A stretch of DNA of 64,000 nt from Thunnus maccoyii (GCF_910596095.1 NC_056535.1:25002505-25066504), one strand, 5' to 3'. Positions 35,475 through 49,300 are shown, numbered from the stretch's first letter. Numbers and translations: made by a program. The notes: a model not told the origin generated them from the sequence alone.

Positions 35475-36300
35475 CTTTGACGCGTCTTGAGATTCAGCCC
35501 AAAAATCAGAGACGCGCAGCGAGGATCCGTGTTAAATCCTTGTGGCTGTCCTCATTAGAGGAATAATGGAAGCGGATGGCCAGTTGCTGTGGAAACGTCG
35601 GGCCAGCCACGAATCCCATTTAGCGAATTTCGGCAGAATCGCAGCGAGAGGAGGTCATGACGGTGATGCCTTCAGGAGCAGAGGGCACAGCTGCCCCGGA
35701 ACACCAAACGTTGAACACGGCAAAGGGGATGCCTGTTCAGCTGGGAAGAGTCGACGGCGCGGCTAATTCATGCGACGAAGCAGGAGTGGTGTGGCGTGGA
35801 GAAGACATGCCTCGTCGGGGGAAAGGCACGGGATAGTGCATCACTGACGAAACACGAGAGCACAAATATGATGAGCCTGGATATTACGCTTTCTACGCAG
35901 ATAGCGGCGGTGTCCACATTCACGTCGAGTCGCGTAAAACTCGACGTTGGATTAATTGAAGCGTTGGAGGGCACGACAACACCCCCGTTAGCTTTTATAA
36001 AATCATCTCGAATCACGATTCATTTGTCTTTTTTTTTGGTTCAGTCAAAGTAAATCTCGTTTGAACCAGAACTCAGTTAGCCTCATTGCTGTCTATGGCA
36101 AACTGGTTGCTAAGCGACTCACACTTAAGACGTATTAATATTGTTGGCATATTAATATTAAAACTTTACCGTTATGCGGCTTCGCTGGTTCACTAATTAG
36201 TAATGTTGCAACGGTTTCGAACGTGTGTCAACCAATCACAGGCGAGGATCGGAACTATCTCCTAGCAACCACTTGTTCAGTACTAAAACGCGATATTTTT
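35475..36300 (-). promoter_or_regulatory. src: Candidate src promoter and noncoding first exon
   Basis: This stretch is CpG-rich compared with its AT-rich surroundings. On the minus strand it ends in a strong donor (CAAAG then GTGAGT, with the exon ending at 35475), which fits a noncoding first exon joined to the src exon that starts at 28031. Upstream in the direction of transcription are a CCAAT motif near 36233 and two RFX/X-box-like sequences (GTTGCTAAGCGAC near 36108, and CCTAGCAACC near 36262). Another good donor (CAG then GTAAGC) ends at 36571 and could mark an alternative first exon. The link to src is inferred from order and strand; cDNA would be needed to prove it. Confidence 0.45.
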
Positions 36301-36964
36301 CATTATGTATCTTACCTTATATGTTAGCAACAGTTAGTCTTCCAATAGTAAACTACGAGATAATTTCGTAAACAAAAGGCTTATCAGTGTTCCCCAAACC
36401 TCAATATTTTCTGACAAATTTTATAACTCTCACGTCTTAAATATCACTTCAATTTAGTTTAAAACTCTCATTTCTTTCATTCCGGATTCTGTAACCCCTA
36501 AATGTATAATCTTATGTTGTCTAAATATCAATAAGAGAAAATATTTCAGTTTTAGTTAAATATAGCTTACCTGCTGTGAAACAGGCTATTCTGGTGCCAC
36601 AAAACTCCAGCTTGAGAAGGAAGTAATAATATATTCAGACATACAAAAGGAGTAAATATAAAGGACAGGACATGAGCTCATTATGACTCATCTTAACCAA
36701 GTTTAAATGTAGAAATGAATGTGAGCTTGAGTGAACTCAAGGTGAATACACTGCATTTATTTTTCCAATTGAATTCAACTACAATCATATTCAATTATAT
36801 AAAAAAAGGCAAAACAAATCTGTCCAAAAATCTTGTGTAGTTCATATGTAGTTGCATAAACAGTGAGCAAACGACATGACACGTCTTTGTATGCTGTTGA
36901 ATGTGAACAGGATGAATAGTTCAATGTCATTCTCATGTCTCCAATTCAATGCATGTCTTTTTTT

Positions 36965-36970
36965 TTTATT
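36965..36970 (-). terminator. manbal: Candidate manbal poly(A) signal
   Basis: On the minus strand an AATAAA lies about 120 nt after the manbal stop codon. Another TTTATT on the plus strand near 36755 could serve as a more distal site. No transcript evidence is available. Confidence 0.4.
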
Positions 36971-37090
36971 GTCGTTATACAACTGTAGTGTTTTATATAC
37001 TTGTAGAGATAACTGTAATGGTAACTGCCGATGTTGACTCACTGACAACGTAACAAGCCCATTCGCACAATCATGTAACACACACACACA

Positions 37091-38896
37091 CTATCGCTTC
37101 TTTTTGCTTTCTTTCTTCGGTTTCTGTCGAATCTGAGGTGCTGGTCCTTTAGGTTTCTTCATCTGTTCAGCAGCTTTGCCATCAGAAGACTCAGTCTCCT
37201 CCTGGAGAGAAAACACAGGAAACATTAGACACCCTGCATTTCGAAAGAAATCCTCTGAGTCATTGAAATGTGTTATGAAAATAGACGACTGCTATGCATG
37301 ATTAGGTGTGTTTTGAAGAAGTTAATCTTGTCATGACACAGTTTGTGTTTCATATAGGGGGTTAGCAATTAGGGGGTTAGCGATTTATATATAACAGGAA
37401 TATACATTTTGGTAATTCAGTTTTTCATCACTTCAGATAGCTCAGACTCTGTAAAATTATCTCAATTAAATGGACAAAATGAAATTCCCAGAGCTTTTGG
37501 AAGTCACGCATAAAAGAAATTCAGGCGTGTTTCAGCACTTTGCATCTGTCAGCACTGTTTCTGTGAGTGCAATCTTTCCTATTGTTCTGGCTGTGAATAA
37601 CGACAGCAGGCTGTTGTAAAGGATGAAATGGCGACATACTGTGGAGAGTAATCAGTGCATCTGATGACGATGACTGAAAATAGAATAATTAGGCAGTGGA
37701 TTTAATTGCTCTTGTCTATAAATAATCTCTCCTGATGATTGTAAGCATGGAAATTGCGGGAGTAACCCTTGGTGGCTCCGTCTTCATGGACAATAAAAAT
37801 TTAGATATCCACCACTGCCCTTGCAAACTGGTTTCTCTGTATGTCAAAGAGACTAATGGGTTGATACTTTGCTAGTCTTTTTTGTGACTTGCCCACCAGT
37901 CCGTAAAAGCATGGGGGAACAAATAAGTTAATTTCATGTAATTGTAGACACAGCATTTGTTGTGCAAAAGCTGCATAATTTTACCATTTTTTCTGCCAAG
38001 GTACAATGACCCCAAATCATAATGAGAACATTAAACAGCATTTAAACCCATTGAAGGTCTGAAAAAATCATTATGAGAATACTGACAACAACTAAGCAAT
38101 GACAGATTGAACGAATGAAAGATTGACACCATTTGCCTTTATGGCAAAGTTGACCAAGGTGTGCAGAATGTAGATGTCATGTTCTAGGACATGCAACGTT
38201 TGTTGTGTATTAGGGCTGCAACGTACTATTATTTTCATTGTCTGTCGATTATTTTCTAAATTGATTTGTTGTTTGGTTTATAAAATATTAGAAAATGGTG
38301 AAAAATGATGATCACTGTTTCCCAAAGCCCAAGGTGATGTCCTCAAATGTTTTGTTTTGTGTTGACCAGCAGTCCACATCCAAAAGATAATAAGTTTATC
38401 ATCATAGAGGACTAAAGAAACCAGATTACTCACATTTGAAAAGCTGAAATCAGAGAATTTGGTTTTTTTTGTCTTAAAAAATGACCAAAAAACGATTCAT
38501 CGCTTATCAAAATAGTCGCCGATTAATCGATGCAGCTCTATGTGCATCAATCAGCTCCTTCTGCCAAATCTGTCTCGTCTAGCCACTTTCATGTCAAAAT
38601 ATTTGATTCAACAGAAATACAGATAAAAATGTTATCAAAGCAATTTGGCAGGTACATCAAGCAACAGAAGGGAAAATTCTAGTACCATGCATGAAAAAAA
38701 ATGTGTAGTGTATTCTGCTCCTCTGCTTTTCTTGATGTATTCCTACCTGTTCGTGCCCTTTGGATGTCGGGAAGATAACTGCAAGGATGCAGATGAGCTG
38801 GAAGATGGCGCCCAGAAACAGCCCATAGCGCAGTAAGCTCTCTAGAAATGTGGGCTCTGGGACCTCTGGAGGAGACAGGTCCAGTTCTGCAGACAT
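37091..38896 (-). CDS. manbal: MANBAL small single-pass membrane protein
   Basis: Two coding exons on the minus strand, 38896-38747 (150 nt) and 37201-37091 (111 nt with the TAG stop), encode 86 aa; the human protein is 85 aa. The N-terminus, with [12 protein letters not shown] and [16 protein letters not shown], is nearly the same as human MANBAL. Residues about 24-43 form one hydrophobic transmembrane segment. The C-terminal third is lysine-rich and ends KKESKKKR, as in the family. The intron is GT-AG in phase 0 (CAG then GTAGG; acceptor CCAG). The name (mannosidase beta A-like) is historical: no glycosidase domain is present and the molecular role is not established. In human it lies beside SRC, and here src follows on the same strand. 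The intron between the exons carries no recognisable coding sequence. Confidence 0.95.
38211..38540. mobile_element. GCTGCAAC-ended MITE in the manbal coding intron
   Basis: The copy runs from TAGGGCTGCAACGTACT to GATTAATCGATGCAGCTCTA and includes the family block CCCAAAGCCCAAGGTGATGT. It lies between the two manbal coding exons and has no coding capacity. Confidence 0.75.
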
Positions 38897-39006
38897 GATG
38901 CTGCCCTCCTTTGGTCCGTTATACTTCCTTCAGTGACCAAACAGAAGCACAGTTAGCAGGAAGATCAATAATTGTTTTTTCTTTTTAATGGTTGCTATGA
39001 ATGGCC

Positions 39007-39610
39007 TTTTTTTTTTTAACCCAACTTTATTGAAAACTTTCACATTCAAAACACAGTAACATATAAACAAGTATGACAAAAAAAGAAGAAACAAAGTGCC
39101 AAGGAATTCAATTATGACATAAAAATTTGGTAAACAGATTGTGCAAGAAGCTTTTTTACATTCATTAAAAAAATAATACATAGGAGGAGGAAACAAATTG
39201 AATAAAACAAATAAAGGGGTACAGATTAATAAAGTAATATTAGTCAATAATTTTATAGGTATTAAAAATTGTTTGGGTCTTTGTTACTTTTTTAATTTGC
39301 ACCTTTAAATAGAGAGTTGTTCAATACCATTTAGAAAGGGTAAAGTTAGGTTTTCTATTGGTACATTTCATTTTATGTATGTGGAATATGCCAAAAATTG
39401 TAAATAGTTCAATAATATTGAACTATAATATTGTCCATTGAGTTGTTTTCAAACTAAATTATAATATCACTGCCATAAAGCATGACCATTTGACCTGTTT
39501 TCTTAGACAGAAAGCTTTGCACATCATTCCAAAATGTTTTCGTATACATACAATGGAAAAAATAAGTGAGAGATGGTTTCTTGTTTAGACCACAGAAATC
39601 CCAAGAATAA
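39007..39610 (-). mobile_element. Poly(A)-tailed retroposed sequence in the manbal intron
   Basis: Read on the minus strand, an AATAAA (39031-39026) is followed 8 nt later by an 11-base A run (39017-39007), the mark of a reverse-transcribed polyadenylated RNA. The AT-rich body upstream extends to perhaps 39610, where I lose any boundary. I cannot identify the source; a LINE 3' end is more likely than a host mRNA copy. It lies in the inferred first intron of manbal. Confidence 0.4.
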
Positions 39611-39994
39611 TATTCAGTTTAACATAATAATCTGTTACTGACATAGGAAATGTGTATGTCATGGATAACTGAGCGGGGTTTATGGAAGAGAATTAAATCT
39701 GTTTACATTTCTCTCTCTCATTTGGAGCTATAGACCCACCCACAATGTAAACACTTAGCCTAACTTAAAACGAAGACAAGTTGGGACGACATTAATGTGC
39801 CATAAACATGATTATAGTAATAAAAACATTTGCTGTTCATGTTATCTCTTGTCTTTATTATCTAGAACACATTTGCAACGCAGCTACGGATCCAACGTAG
39901 CAAAACACCGCAGCTACATTCTCCAGTAACGTTATAAAGATGTGATCTAACCTTTCTGCAACGTTTCAGTGAGTGTGTAGGACAAAAAGCTTAC

Positions 39995-40135
39995 CGGCGG
40001 CGACGACACTCCGCTCTCTTTTACAGGAATGTATATGTAGAGTTAAAAATAAGTATAACTGGTAAACACTGTAAAGCAAAAATGCTAATGTGGCTCACAA
40101 AAGGGAAAAAGATGTAACCGTTTACCGGAAGTGAG
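39995..40135 (-). promoter_or_regulatory. manbal: Candidate manbal promoter and 5'UTR exon
   Basis: On the minus strand a GC-rich stretch ends in a good splice donor (CCGCCG then GTAAGC; the exon ends at 39995). About 125 nt upstream is a plus-strand CCGGAAGT at 40125-40132, the core of an ETS-family site typical of housekeeping promoters. No TATA box is seen. The assignment to manbal rests on strand, distance and the absence of another gene between. The acceptor just before the manbal start codon is not clear to me. Confidence 0.5.
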
Positions 40136-40369
40136 GTCGCTAACCTTCTTCTTCTTTTGGTTTGGCAGACTAGACGCAGCAATGGCGTCCTCTACTGTTT
40201 GTGATTGGTTCTTCTTCTTTTTCTTCTTTCTGGCTTGTAGTTACTGTTTATATGCAAGCTATTGTAACCTTCTTGAGTTTGTAATTAAAATTGTTCAATA
40301 AAAAAACTTCTTTTTCTTGTTCTTCTTTTTTTTCTTCTTCTTCTCTGGTTTTACTGGCGGATCGCAAAC

Positions 40370-41760
40370 AACTTTAAGGTGGATACCACCACCTACTGTA
40401 CAAGAATGTGTAACATCATGACATTTTACCCTATTTCTTAAAGTCTTCCCACTAACCTTGTGTCACTTAAAGTGGAGAGTGCTCACCTCCTCCTTATGTT
40501 CCCAGTACCCCCATCAGATCCCACTCCCGTCCCGCCTCTTGGGCTTTATCATGTAACCTTTCTCTTTCCAATTCATACATGTTACAGTGCAATATGATGT
40601 GTTCAATATTTTCTTTAACTCCACCATTCCCACACTTGTCACTGTTCCTTTTCCCCAGTACAACCAAAGTGCCATTAAATCCTGTGTGATCCAGTCTAAG
40701 TCTTGTTATGGTGATTTCCTCCCTTCTGTTCCTTTCTTTATAGTTCTTGGTTATGACCGACTTTTGTATTTTGTGATACCCCCTTCCTTTCTGGTCCTCC
40801 TCCCACCTTTTCTGTCATGTCTCCATTCCTTTCCTCGTAATCACTGCTTTTGATTTTGCTTTTTCAAGTGGAACTGATACTCTTATTTCCTTTGACAATG
40901 CCCTTTTTGCTAGTTTATCAGAACACTCATTCCCTTTCGACCCCTGATGTGCTTGTACCCAACAGAACTGTACATCTATACCACCTCTATGAAGTCTTAG
41001 CAAACTATGCTAAAGTTCAATGAGTAAATCTTCTCTGACAGTTCTTGTTGACAGTATGCTTTCCAAAACGGCTATCGAATCTGTGCACATCATCACCCTA
41101 TCAGGTTACTGATTGTTCCTTTTTGACAGTTATTTTTATTTTGTTGTATAATCCAACACTGTGTAGAAATTCTGGCTATCTGGTTATTTCAACGAGTCTT
41201 TTCTTTTTGTTGAAACTATTTTATTCTCTTTCCGTTCTTGATTGTAACACATTTTTTTCCTGACTTGTTTATGATTTAACTATATTCTGACAGACCGTAT
41301 TGGAGAGCAGTTTCTACTCTATCATCACAAGCAGCATTCGTTGCCATATTATCCACATCCTCGTTGCCTTCTCACATGGGTGTATGTGAGCTGGTACCGA
41401 AATGAACCCACATCCTGCTTTGTGAATTCTGTACCTTGTCAGTTAAACTATGTCAGTAGATCCGGTCTTGGATTTGGTTTCTCTGATTGTAATCAAAGCT
41501 GCTGCTCAATCACTGCATATTACTGCATTATCTGGTTTAATGTCCTCTACCCACCAAAATACCCATAATATTGCCAACATCTCTGCCATGAATATTGACA
41601 TTTATTCTGAAATTTGATGTCCCTTTTCAATTCAGGAATGGTTACTCCAAATGCCACTCTCCCACTCTCTAGATCCTCCGACCCATCTGTATAAATCTGT
41701 AAATATGACCTTTTATTTTGCAGATGGGTCTTAACTTCCTTGACTATATTGACCGAGTCT
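40370..41760 (-). mobile_element. Second RNase H retrotransposon remnant, different subfamily
   Basis: On the minus strand fragments read IYTDGSEDLESGRVAFGV near 41700-41640, then VQFCWVQAHQGSKGNECSDKLAKRAL near 40970-40890. A terminal region with EEITITRLRLDHTGFNGTL follows near 40740-40660. This is the same domain order as the element at 12060-13145, but the sequence is clearly diverged, so it is another subfamily or a much older copy. Several stops and frame changes show that it is inactive. It lies between the manbal promoter and the nfatc2 3' end. Confidence 0.7.
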
Positions 41761-43373
41761 CTTGTTATTATTCAGTATGCATAGATCAGCTTCAGGTTCT
41801 GAGATTAGCCATGATGTCATGGTACAACTGGCCAACAGACTGGGGGCATGGATAATTAATAAGATCTTATAACACATCCATGACTGGAGGGCACACATTA
41901 AGGTCACCAATCTGTGATGCATCTCCGACCCAGTAGATGAGTGGTTTGAGAAAGTTGCCGCCAAGCGATCAAGCATTACTAATATTGGAGATTTGGTAAA
42001 AAATAGATAGTATACTTTCACTCTCACTACTATAACAATAAATGTGATACTACTTTTTAAATGCATTTGTCTTACAGCAGCAAGACTGCATTACTGCATT
42101 CTCACTATACTGTTATGACTGTAATTTACTACATAACCTTTAATTGAAACAATCAAAAAGATTTAAAAAAAATCTGTTTTTAAACACATAGTGCCTTTAC
42201 AAAATGTACAACAATTCAAAGACGAAAAAAAAAAAACAACTATTGGAGATGAGAAGCGATCAACTTTAGCTTCGGAGCCCCACTTCTGTGTCACCTCAGC
42301 CTGAACACTTTCTTCTGTGGCCTCTCTGAGGTGTGAGTTCAGTCTGATGGCTCCTTGAAAAACAACAGTCAAGATTTACATGGAATAATCCTTGATAATG
42401 TTTTTGTTTGTTTGTTTTGTTTTGGGGTTTGTTTGTTTTTTTACAAAAAACATGGAATAATTTTAGCCCACATTACATTACCACTCACTGTGTAAAATTT
42501 CTTTTACACTCAATTCCTTTTTAATTACAATTTAATTCTAATATTTAAATGAAAAAATAGAGGACACTAACATTGGCTATTTTATTATAAATATATTTTG
42601 AAGGATGTGATTATAAATTACCATCACAGTTTATCCACAATGTAGTAGGTAGCTGACATCCATTTGATAACCACAAGGTAAATTTAAATATTCAGAAAAA
42701 TATTACTATTTCTGCTTAAAAATAATAACTTACATTAACTTGATAATAGTGGCTTTAAAAATTAAAATAATTAAAAATAACCTGTGTGAAAGGTGCTATA
42801 CAAATAAAGTTCGATTAATTGATTGATTGATGATGTGACTTCACGTCAGGAAAAGTAATTTCAAAGACAAAGGCACATCAGTTGAGAATATTTGATTTAG
42901 ACCGTTTCTGCTCTCAATGCAAAGACACTAATTCATATGAACAAAATGTATTTAATATAAAATATTTTATACAAGCTTACAAAGAGCAATTGTACAAATA
43001 TATGAACAGAGAAAAACGATGCAATAGATAAACAGTATAAGATATGGCACATTTTCTACTATCTTTACTAAGGCTACATACATTGTGGAAAAATATGTGG
43101 TAATATTGAAGGCAAACAAAGAGCTGACACATATTTTTGGACAGTGAACCACCACCTTTTCTTATCCCACAGAAACATTTTGAAATAAAGTCAACTTAAG
43201 TGTTTTGTGATTCAGTTTCTATTGTTTGCCTTAAATATCTGCCACCATCTGGATAACATGTTTATTACAAGCTTCCTCCAAGACAATCAGGATTTAATAT
43301 TTATGGTTCCTGAAGTCCACAGATTACATGTATTATTTAATCTCGACGTAAGGGCTGCTGCCGTCCTCCAGGA

Positions 43374-46300
43374 TCACTCTCCGTTGTGGCCTTTCAGGTC
43401 TCTTCGTATGATGTCATTCACTGGAAAACATTACAAACAGGGATGAGAAACTTTAGTGTTTACAACAACATAGTAATAAAGCATGACAAGATGCTCACTT
43501 CATGTGACATTATTGAGGAATCCAAATTGCATTCTTAAAGATTGTGTTTCAAATGCATTCATTTCCCTTTTGTGTGCATACATTTTTAATAAATTCCAAT
43601 ATTTTTTATACTACCCGTAGGAGTTGCCAAAGTCAGATTTTTTGGGGGACATTATGTGCTTTTCTTAGAGGTTCAACAGCGTATAGCGTATTTATAGGCA
43701 TATATTTGCCTATAAACTTCCTGTTTCTGTCTTCCATCACAGAGGTGTAAACAGAAACTTTTCTGCCACAGCAAGAGGTGACAGAACATTAAGGGGGTGG
43801 GAGGCGACGTGCAGCAAAGGTCTCCAGCCAGACTAGGACCAGCAAAGCAACCAGAAATGTTCAGTGCAATGATGACTTGCAATCTCTGCATTGATGTGAT
43901 TACTGCAGTTATATTTATGTCCACTAGATGTCACTGTTCTATTCAACACAGATTTATCTGCAGTGCATTGATTCAACAAAAATAAGACCTTAAAATAATA
44001 AAATGTTGCATATAAATCTTTTGATAGAAAGAATTAAGAATTGTTAATCTAAGTGATCTCATCATTTTGGTTAAGTTGCTGATTTAGTCACTGATGCTCA
44101 ATAAAACAGATTGTCTGTAGTTTAACTGTTACTCCAGTCTGAATCAGAGACTGGAACAAAGCACGTTGCTGCCTTCTTTGCCGCAGGCGTGTCTGCATAT
44201 ATTTGCCTATAAACTTCCTGTTTCTGTCTATCATCACAGAGGTGTAAACAGAAACTTTTCCACCACAGCAAACAAGGTCAGAGTACGAGACTTTTTCACT
44301 TTTTCACTCAGTTCATGATAGTGAATCATCGTAGTGAATTAACTTCAAATGTATCAGAAAGACTGGGCCTGCTCATGAAGCTTCTGTAAGTGAGTGACAG
44401 TGAGAGAGAGAGAGAGTGTGTGTGCGTGTGTATATGAAAGAGAGAGTAAGACTGAGACTAAAAGAGACAGGAAAGTGGATAGAAAGGCCCAACAGAAAAC
44501 CACAGCCCAGGATTTGCAAACATACTGTTGCAGTGTGCTTGTGTGCATTTGCAGACTGGACCACAAATACTCATCACCCACGTTTCAAAAGTTGACTTCA
44601 AGCCTGTAGTTTGTATATGTTGTTATTGGTGTATTCTTAGTGGCTGACTGACTGAGAGATAATGTAAATGTATTGCCAAATGCCCTCTCAATACAGTTTT
44701 ACACACACAAAACATCATGCTAACAAATACAGAACATTAAGGCTTACTGATTAAGGGTGAGGTTTGCTTAAAACAAACTTATATGCTCATAAGGTCTCAT
44801 ACAAACGCGTCTGATGGCTAAAGTGATCAGAGCAGCTACACTTGAATTGGAAAAAAAGGCAAAGAGCCAGCAGTCGCAGAGAGTGGGAGATGTGATAATT
44901 GTTCAAATGAGGATAATGACATAGCACTCACTTGTCTCTAGTAGTTGTTTGTGTGAAGAATGCAAAAACAAACGTTTAAAGGGGATGTATCATGCGCATT
45001 TCCAAGTCTGTATTTATATTCTGGGGCTCTACTGGAATATCGCTGCATGATTTACAGTTAAAAAAAAAATCCTTATTTATCATATACTGACCCTGAATGA
45101 AGCCCCTCTCTGCTGAACCTCTGTCTGAAACAGGCCGTTTTAGCTCCTGTCTCTTTAAGCCCCCCTCCCAATGAACCCACTCTCTTCTGATTGGCCAGCT
45201 TCCCCCCAGAGGACTTCCACTGGTTCTAGAGGCTACATTAACAAACAGTAGTAATAGGAGTTCACCTCTTTTTATCTGTTCTTCACTCAACATGTAAACT
45301 TCTCAAATACATCCGTACATGTTTGAACCTGAAATCCGATCTGAATGGACAACAAGAACAACCTAGACTGTTTGCACATGCCCATAAACGGCAATCTGAT
45401 GTAATCTCAAAGAGGATGTAGAAGTAACATTGCAAACGAGGCGTTCACAGCAGGTTGAAGCCATAGTTTTTGCCTACGAAGTATGCAGAAGTTGAAGTTT
45501 TATAACTCTGACCATGTTTAACATAGACATCCAACATCACAACTTTATCTTAACGACAGAAAATCACAACAGACACAACAAGAGAGAAGTTTCATTCCTG
45601 CTCATTTTGCTGCATGAAGTGGGTGTGCTTGCCAGATTGTTTCAGAGAGTTGGGGATAGTAGGATTTTAGACATTTTTCAAAGATCCAACAAACAGTTTG
45701 TTCAAAGCATACTGACAACTTTAGGAAAACAGTTTGTGTTGTATCTACTCACCATCCTCCAGATAGGTATAGCTGAGGTTCTCTTGTTTGACTGTGACTT
45801 TCTCTGGAGCCCGATCATCATGGTTGCTTCTGCCAATCTGGGTTAGATGCTGGCTGCCTGTCTCCACTCGGCAACCACCCTTCCCTTGAGCTTGACCTTG
45901 GATGTATCTTGAGGGTGGTGACTTTCCCAGTGGCAATGCTGCCTGCACAAAACCCTGATGTCTTGTCACCAAACAGGCCTCGAATGAATCGCCAATCTGA
46001 AGGCCGTCATCCAGTTTTCCCACAGGGGCTCTGGCACCAACACGTGGGCTGGAAGTGGAAGCGTTGGTAGGGTGTGAAGCCATTGGGGAGCCACAGAGAA
46101 AGGTGGTACTGCAGTTGCTGTAACGCTGGTTTGCAGTGTGGTACACCATGGGGCTGTTGGTCAGAGTGCTGGCTCTGGGCTGGTAATACACTGGTTGGTC
46201 ATCCAGTGGATCAGGGGTTGACACGTGGGCTCTTTGATCAACGTTAGCTAGATGGTACAACGTTGGAGACACATTCAAAGCTTGAAGGTTGCTGTCCTGC

Positions 46301-49300
46301 TCCAGGTGATGGTAGAGTGACTTCATTGACAGGCCAGACAGAGTCTGACTGTCTGAGTAGCCATACGAATTTAATTGGTAGTCATCCAGTGGCTCCGGTT
46401 TAATGGCTGGAATACAAAAAGAAAGATAATCTGACACTGATTGAATTGAAAGGGATTAATGAAGGTCTATCTTAAGCTCAGTAAGGAGTGCACAAATACT
46501 AAAAATAAGACTAAGAGTCAGCAGTCACACTAGCGGCTCTGTGAGGTAAGCACAGCAGTGCTTTCAGCTAAATGCAAACGTCAGCTTCCTAATATGCTCA
46601 CTGTGTTAACATGCTGATATTTAACAGGTATACTGTTTGCAATGTTACTCACATTAGTTTAGTTTAGCATGCTAACACTTGCTAAGCTACAGCTAGTTAA
46701 TGAGAATGTAATTGTTTGGTGTATTTGGTCATAAACCAAAGTATTATACAAATTACAAATTTGACCTGTTGATGGTGATGAATCACAAAAGTTTATCCTT
46801 AGAGGGACATGAATGTTTGTGTAAAAAATCATGGTAATCCATCCAGTTGTTGGCAGAATAAAAACAATACAGAAATGAATAATAATATAAACTAGCCTAA
46901 AACTTGATTATCAAATGAAAAACAATATAAAAGCAAATTTTAAAAAAGGGTTGCATTAATTAAAAGATAAGTTATAAAGATACATTTTTTGCTGTTTTTT
47001 AAAGGTCACTACTGAGGTTGCCTGTTTGTTGTCTGCTGGTTGGCTGTTCAACAGTTCAGGGTCATAGATGGAAAAAGATGCATCTTCAATTTTTTTTTAA
47101 AGTACGGTGTTGAGAGAGACGCTGGGTATTTGAGGACCTAAAGGCTTGTGCAGGAATATATAGATTTAAAAGTTCAGTTAACAATTTCAATATGGTTCAA
47201 AGTGGCGGACAGAACGACAGGCCGACATCTATATAGCCAGTAGCATGGCAGTACATTTAATGATAAACTGTAATTTACCCTTTTCCTTAATCTGTCTCAC
47301 CTTTTTCTACTTCAATTATCAATTTATTTCCAAAAAAAATTCTTTCAACATGTGACAAAGAGTGCGCCTGTATTTTAGCCGTGTGTATTACATGTAGGTG
47401 TAGAGAGCATCAGCAAAAACAAAAGTGTCATAGTGATAGAATTTCCCTTTGAGAACAAGTGAAAGTTCCTCCCCCCACGCGAAGCCTGTGTTGTGGCTGC
47501 AGGTTGCTGCAAACAGTAATTGATTAAATGAGCCATTTCTTGTGATTGAGACTTGTTTCTTGTAAATACCTGGGAGATCTGAGTCAAAGTATTGTTGTAG
47601 AAAAAGCTCTCTTCAGATTGAAATGTTGCTTGAATTAGATAACAGTTAGATCTAATCTTATTTCAGTGTTGCAATTTCCTGCACTCTCCATATTTAACTC
47701 AGTGACAGATGCATAACGTAGCATACATTCGCCTCTTTTTAGCATCAAACCACTTAAACGTTCAGTCTATTTTTATCTTCATTAGCTGGCAAAAGTGTCA
47801 AACCAAAAGTCCAAATGCAGGTTAAGTGTCAGGTCCTTCAGCGTGAGGTTTCCCCTCCTGCTCCTGTAATGAAAAAGCTGAGATGGCTAACAGATAAAGG
47901 TAAGGAATACTATATAGGCTACCTCTCACAGGAGTGTAGATGAAATGCTGAGGCTGACTGCGTTTCTTCTTCCCGTTGATGACGTAGAAGTTGACTTTGG
48001 CTGGCTGGCAAATGGTCTGGTCTCGATATGGAGGGACCTCAACAAATAGCATGTTCTAGACAGCACAGAAAGAGACCGAGCTTCAGACAAATTGTCATGT
48101 TGAATGAGAGAGAGGCGCAGGCTGCCCCAAATTCTTCTCTTGTGTGTTTCAGGTGAAAAATCAGAATCAGAAATAAATTCTTTAAATATGATATATCAGC
48201 ATGTTGAGGTAGTCAGTGAAATGTGGTCATAGGTTTTGTGTTTTGCTTTCTGTTTTGGAGCATGAGTAATCAGTCTAGAAAAATGTCATCATGGGTTATG
48301 TAAAATCTGCTATGTGCATGTCACTGGATGTTAACTCACTGGTTGTGTTTTGTCTCTGTCCACAGTGGCCTCCACCTCCCAGATCTGCTGCCCATCTGAA
48401 AGCAAAGGGAGTTTACAGGCATTAAATCAGTGGAAGTTTTAAAAATTAATATTTGATTGGGTGAAAAGAGACAGATTTGTAAAAAAAAACCCAACTGAAA
48501 ACAGATTCTGTTTTTTATTTACATTATGTGAATGAATTTAAACAAAGACAGTGGAAAACAAGGGCTCTCTTCATGTCTAGTTTAGTGTTTCATTCCTACC
48601 TCACTTTTTACCTGCTGTTTCTACCCACGCTTTGAAAAAAAAACAAAGCCTCTGCTCTGGGTCTTTATCAGTCTTCTAACCACATCCTGTTGCATAAAAA
48701 AAAAAACCCCACGCCAAGCAACACAGGGAGCTGTGAATGCAGTCAACTGTACCCATCCTGCTTTCAAACTATGTAACCCAACAATGTTGTGTGGGCAGGA
48801 GAAGCAGCGACAAGGTGAGAAATTTCCATGCAGACATAAATAAAAGTTGCCCACTCCAGTAAAACAGTAGAAGTTTTAACTAATGGTTCATTTAGTCAGA
48901 GTTAAAAGTGGGTGTTGAAGGAAGATGTGAGTCACTGAAAGTTGATGTTGCGCGGCTGATATGCAAATAATGTGAAAATACAAATACTATGTGAGTAGGT
49001 GGAGACACTACAGCGGATATTGGGAGGCCATAGAGGTACGTGGGTGTTGCATGAAATATTAGACTACTTTAAAGTCCAAATATACACAAAATAAGAATTA
49101 CAGGTCAACATAACATGCACATCAATAATCTTCATTGAGTAGGTGCACAGCATTATGTATTGGAGGAACAGTTTGACATTTTGGGAAATAGCTGGTTAGC
49201 TTAGAACAAAGACTGGAAACACGGGGAAACAGCTAGCTTGGCTCTGTCCAAAGATAACAAAACCCATCTACCAGCATCTCTAAAACTCTCTAATTTACAG

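Noticed and set aside
45745-46437. 230-codon frame considered as a separate gene
   Set aside because: It is exon 9 of nfatc2 plus read-through of flanking intron at both ends. The acceptor at 46407 and donor at 45752 fit the neighbouring exons in frame.
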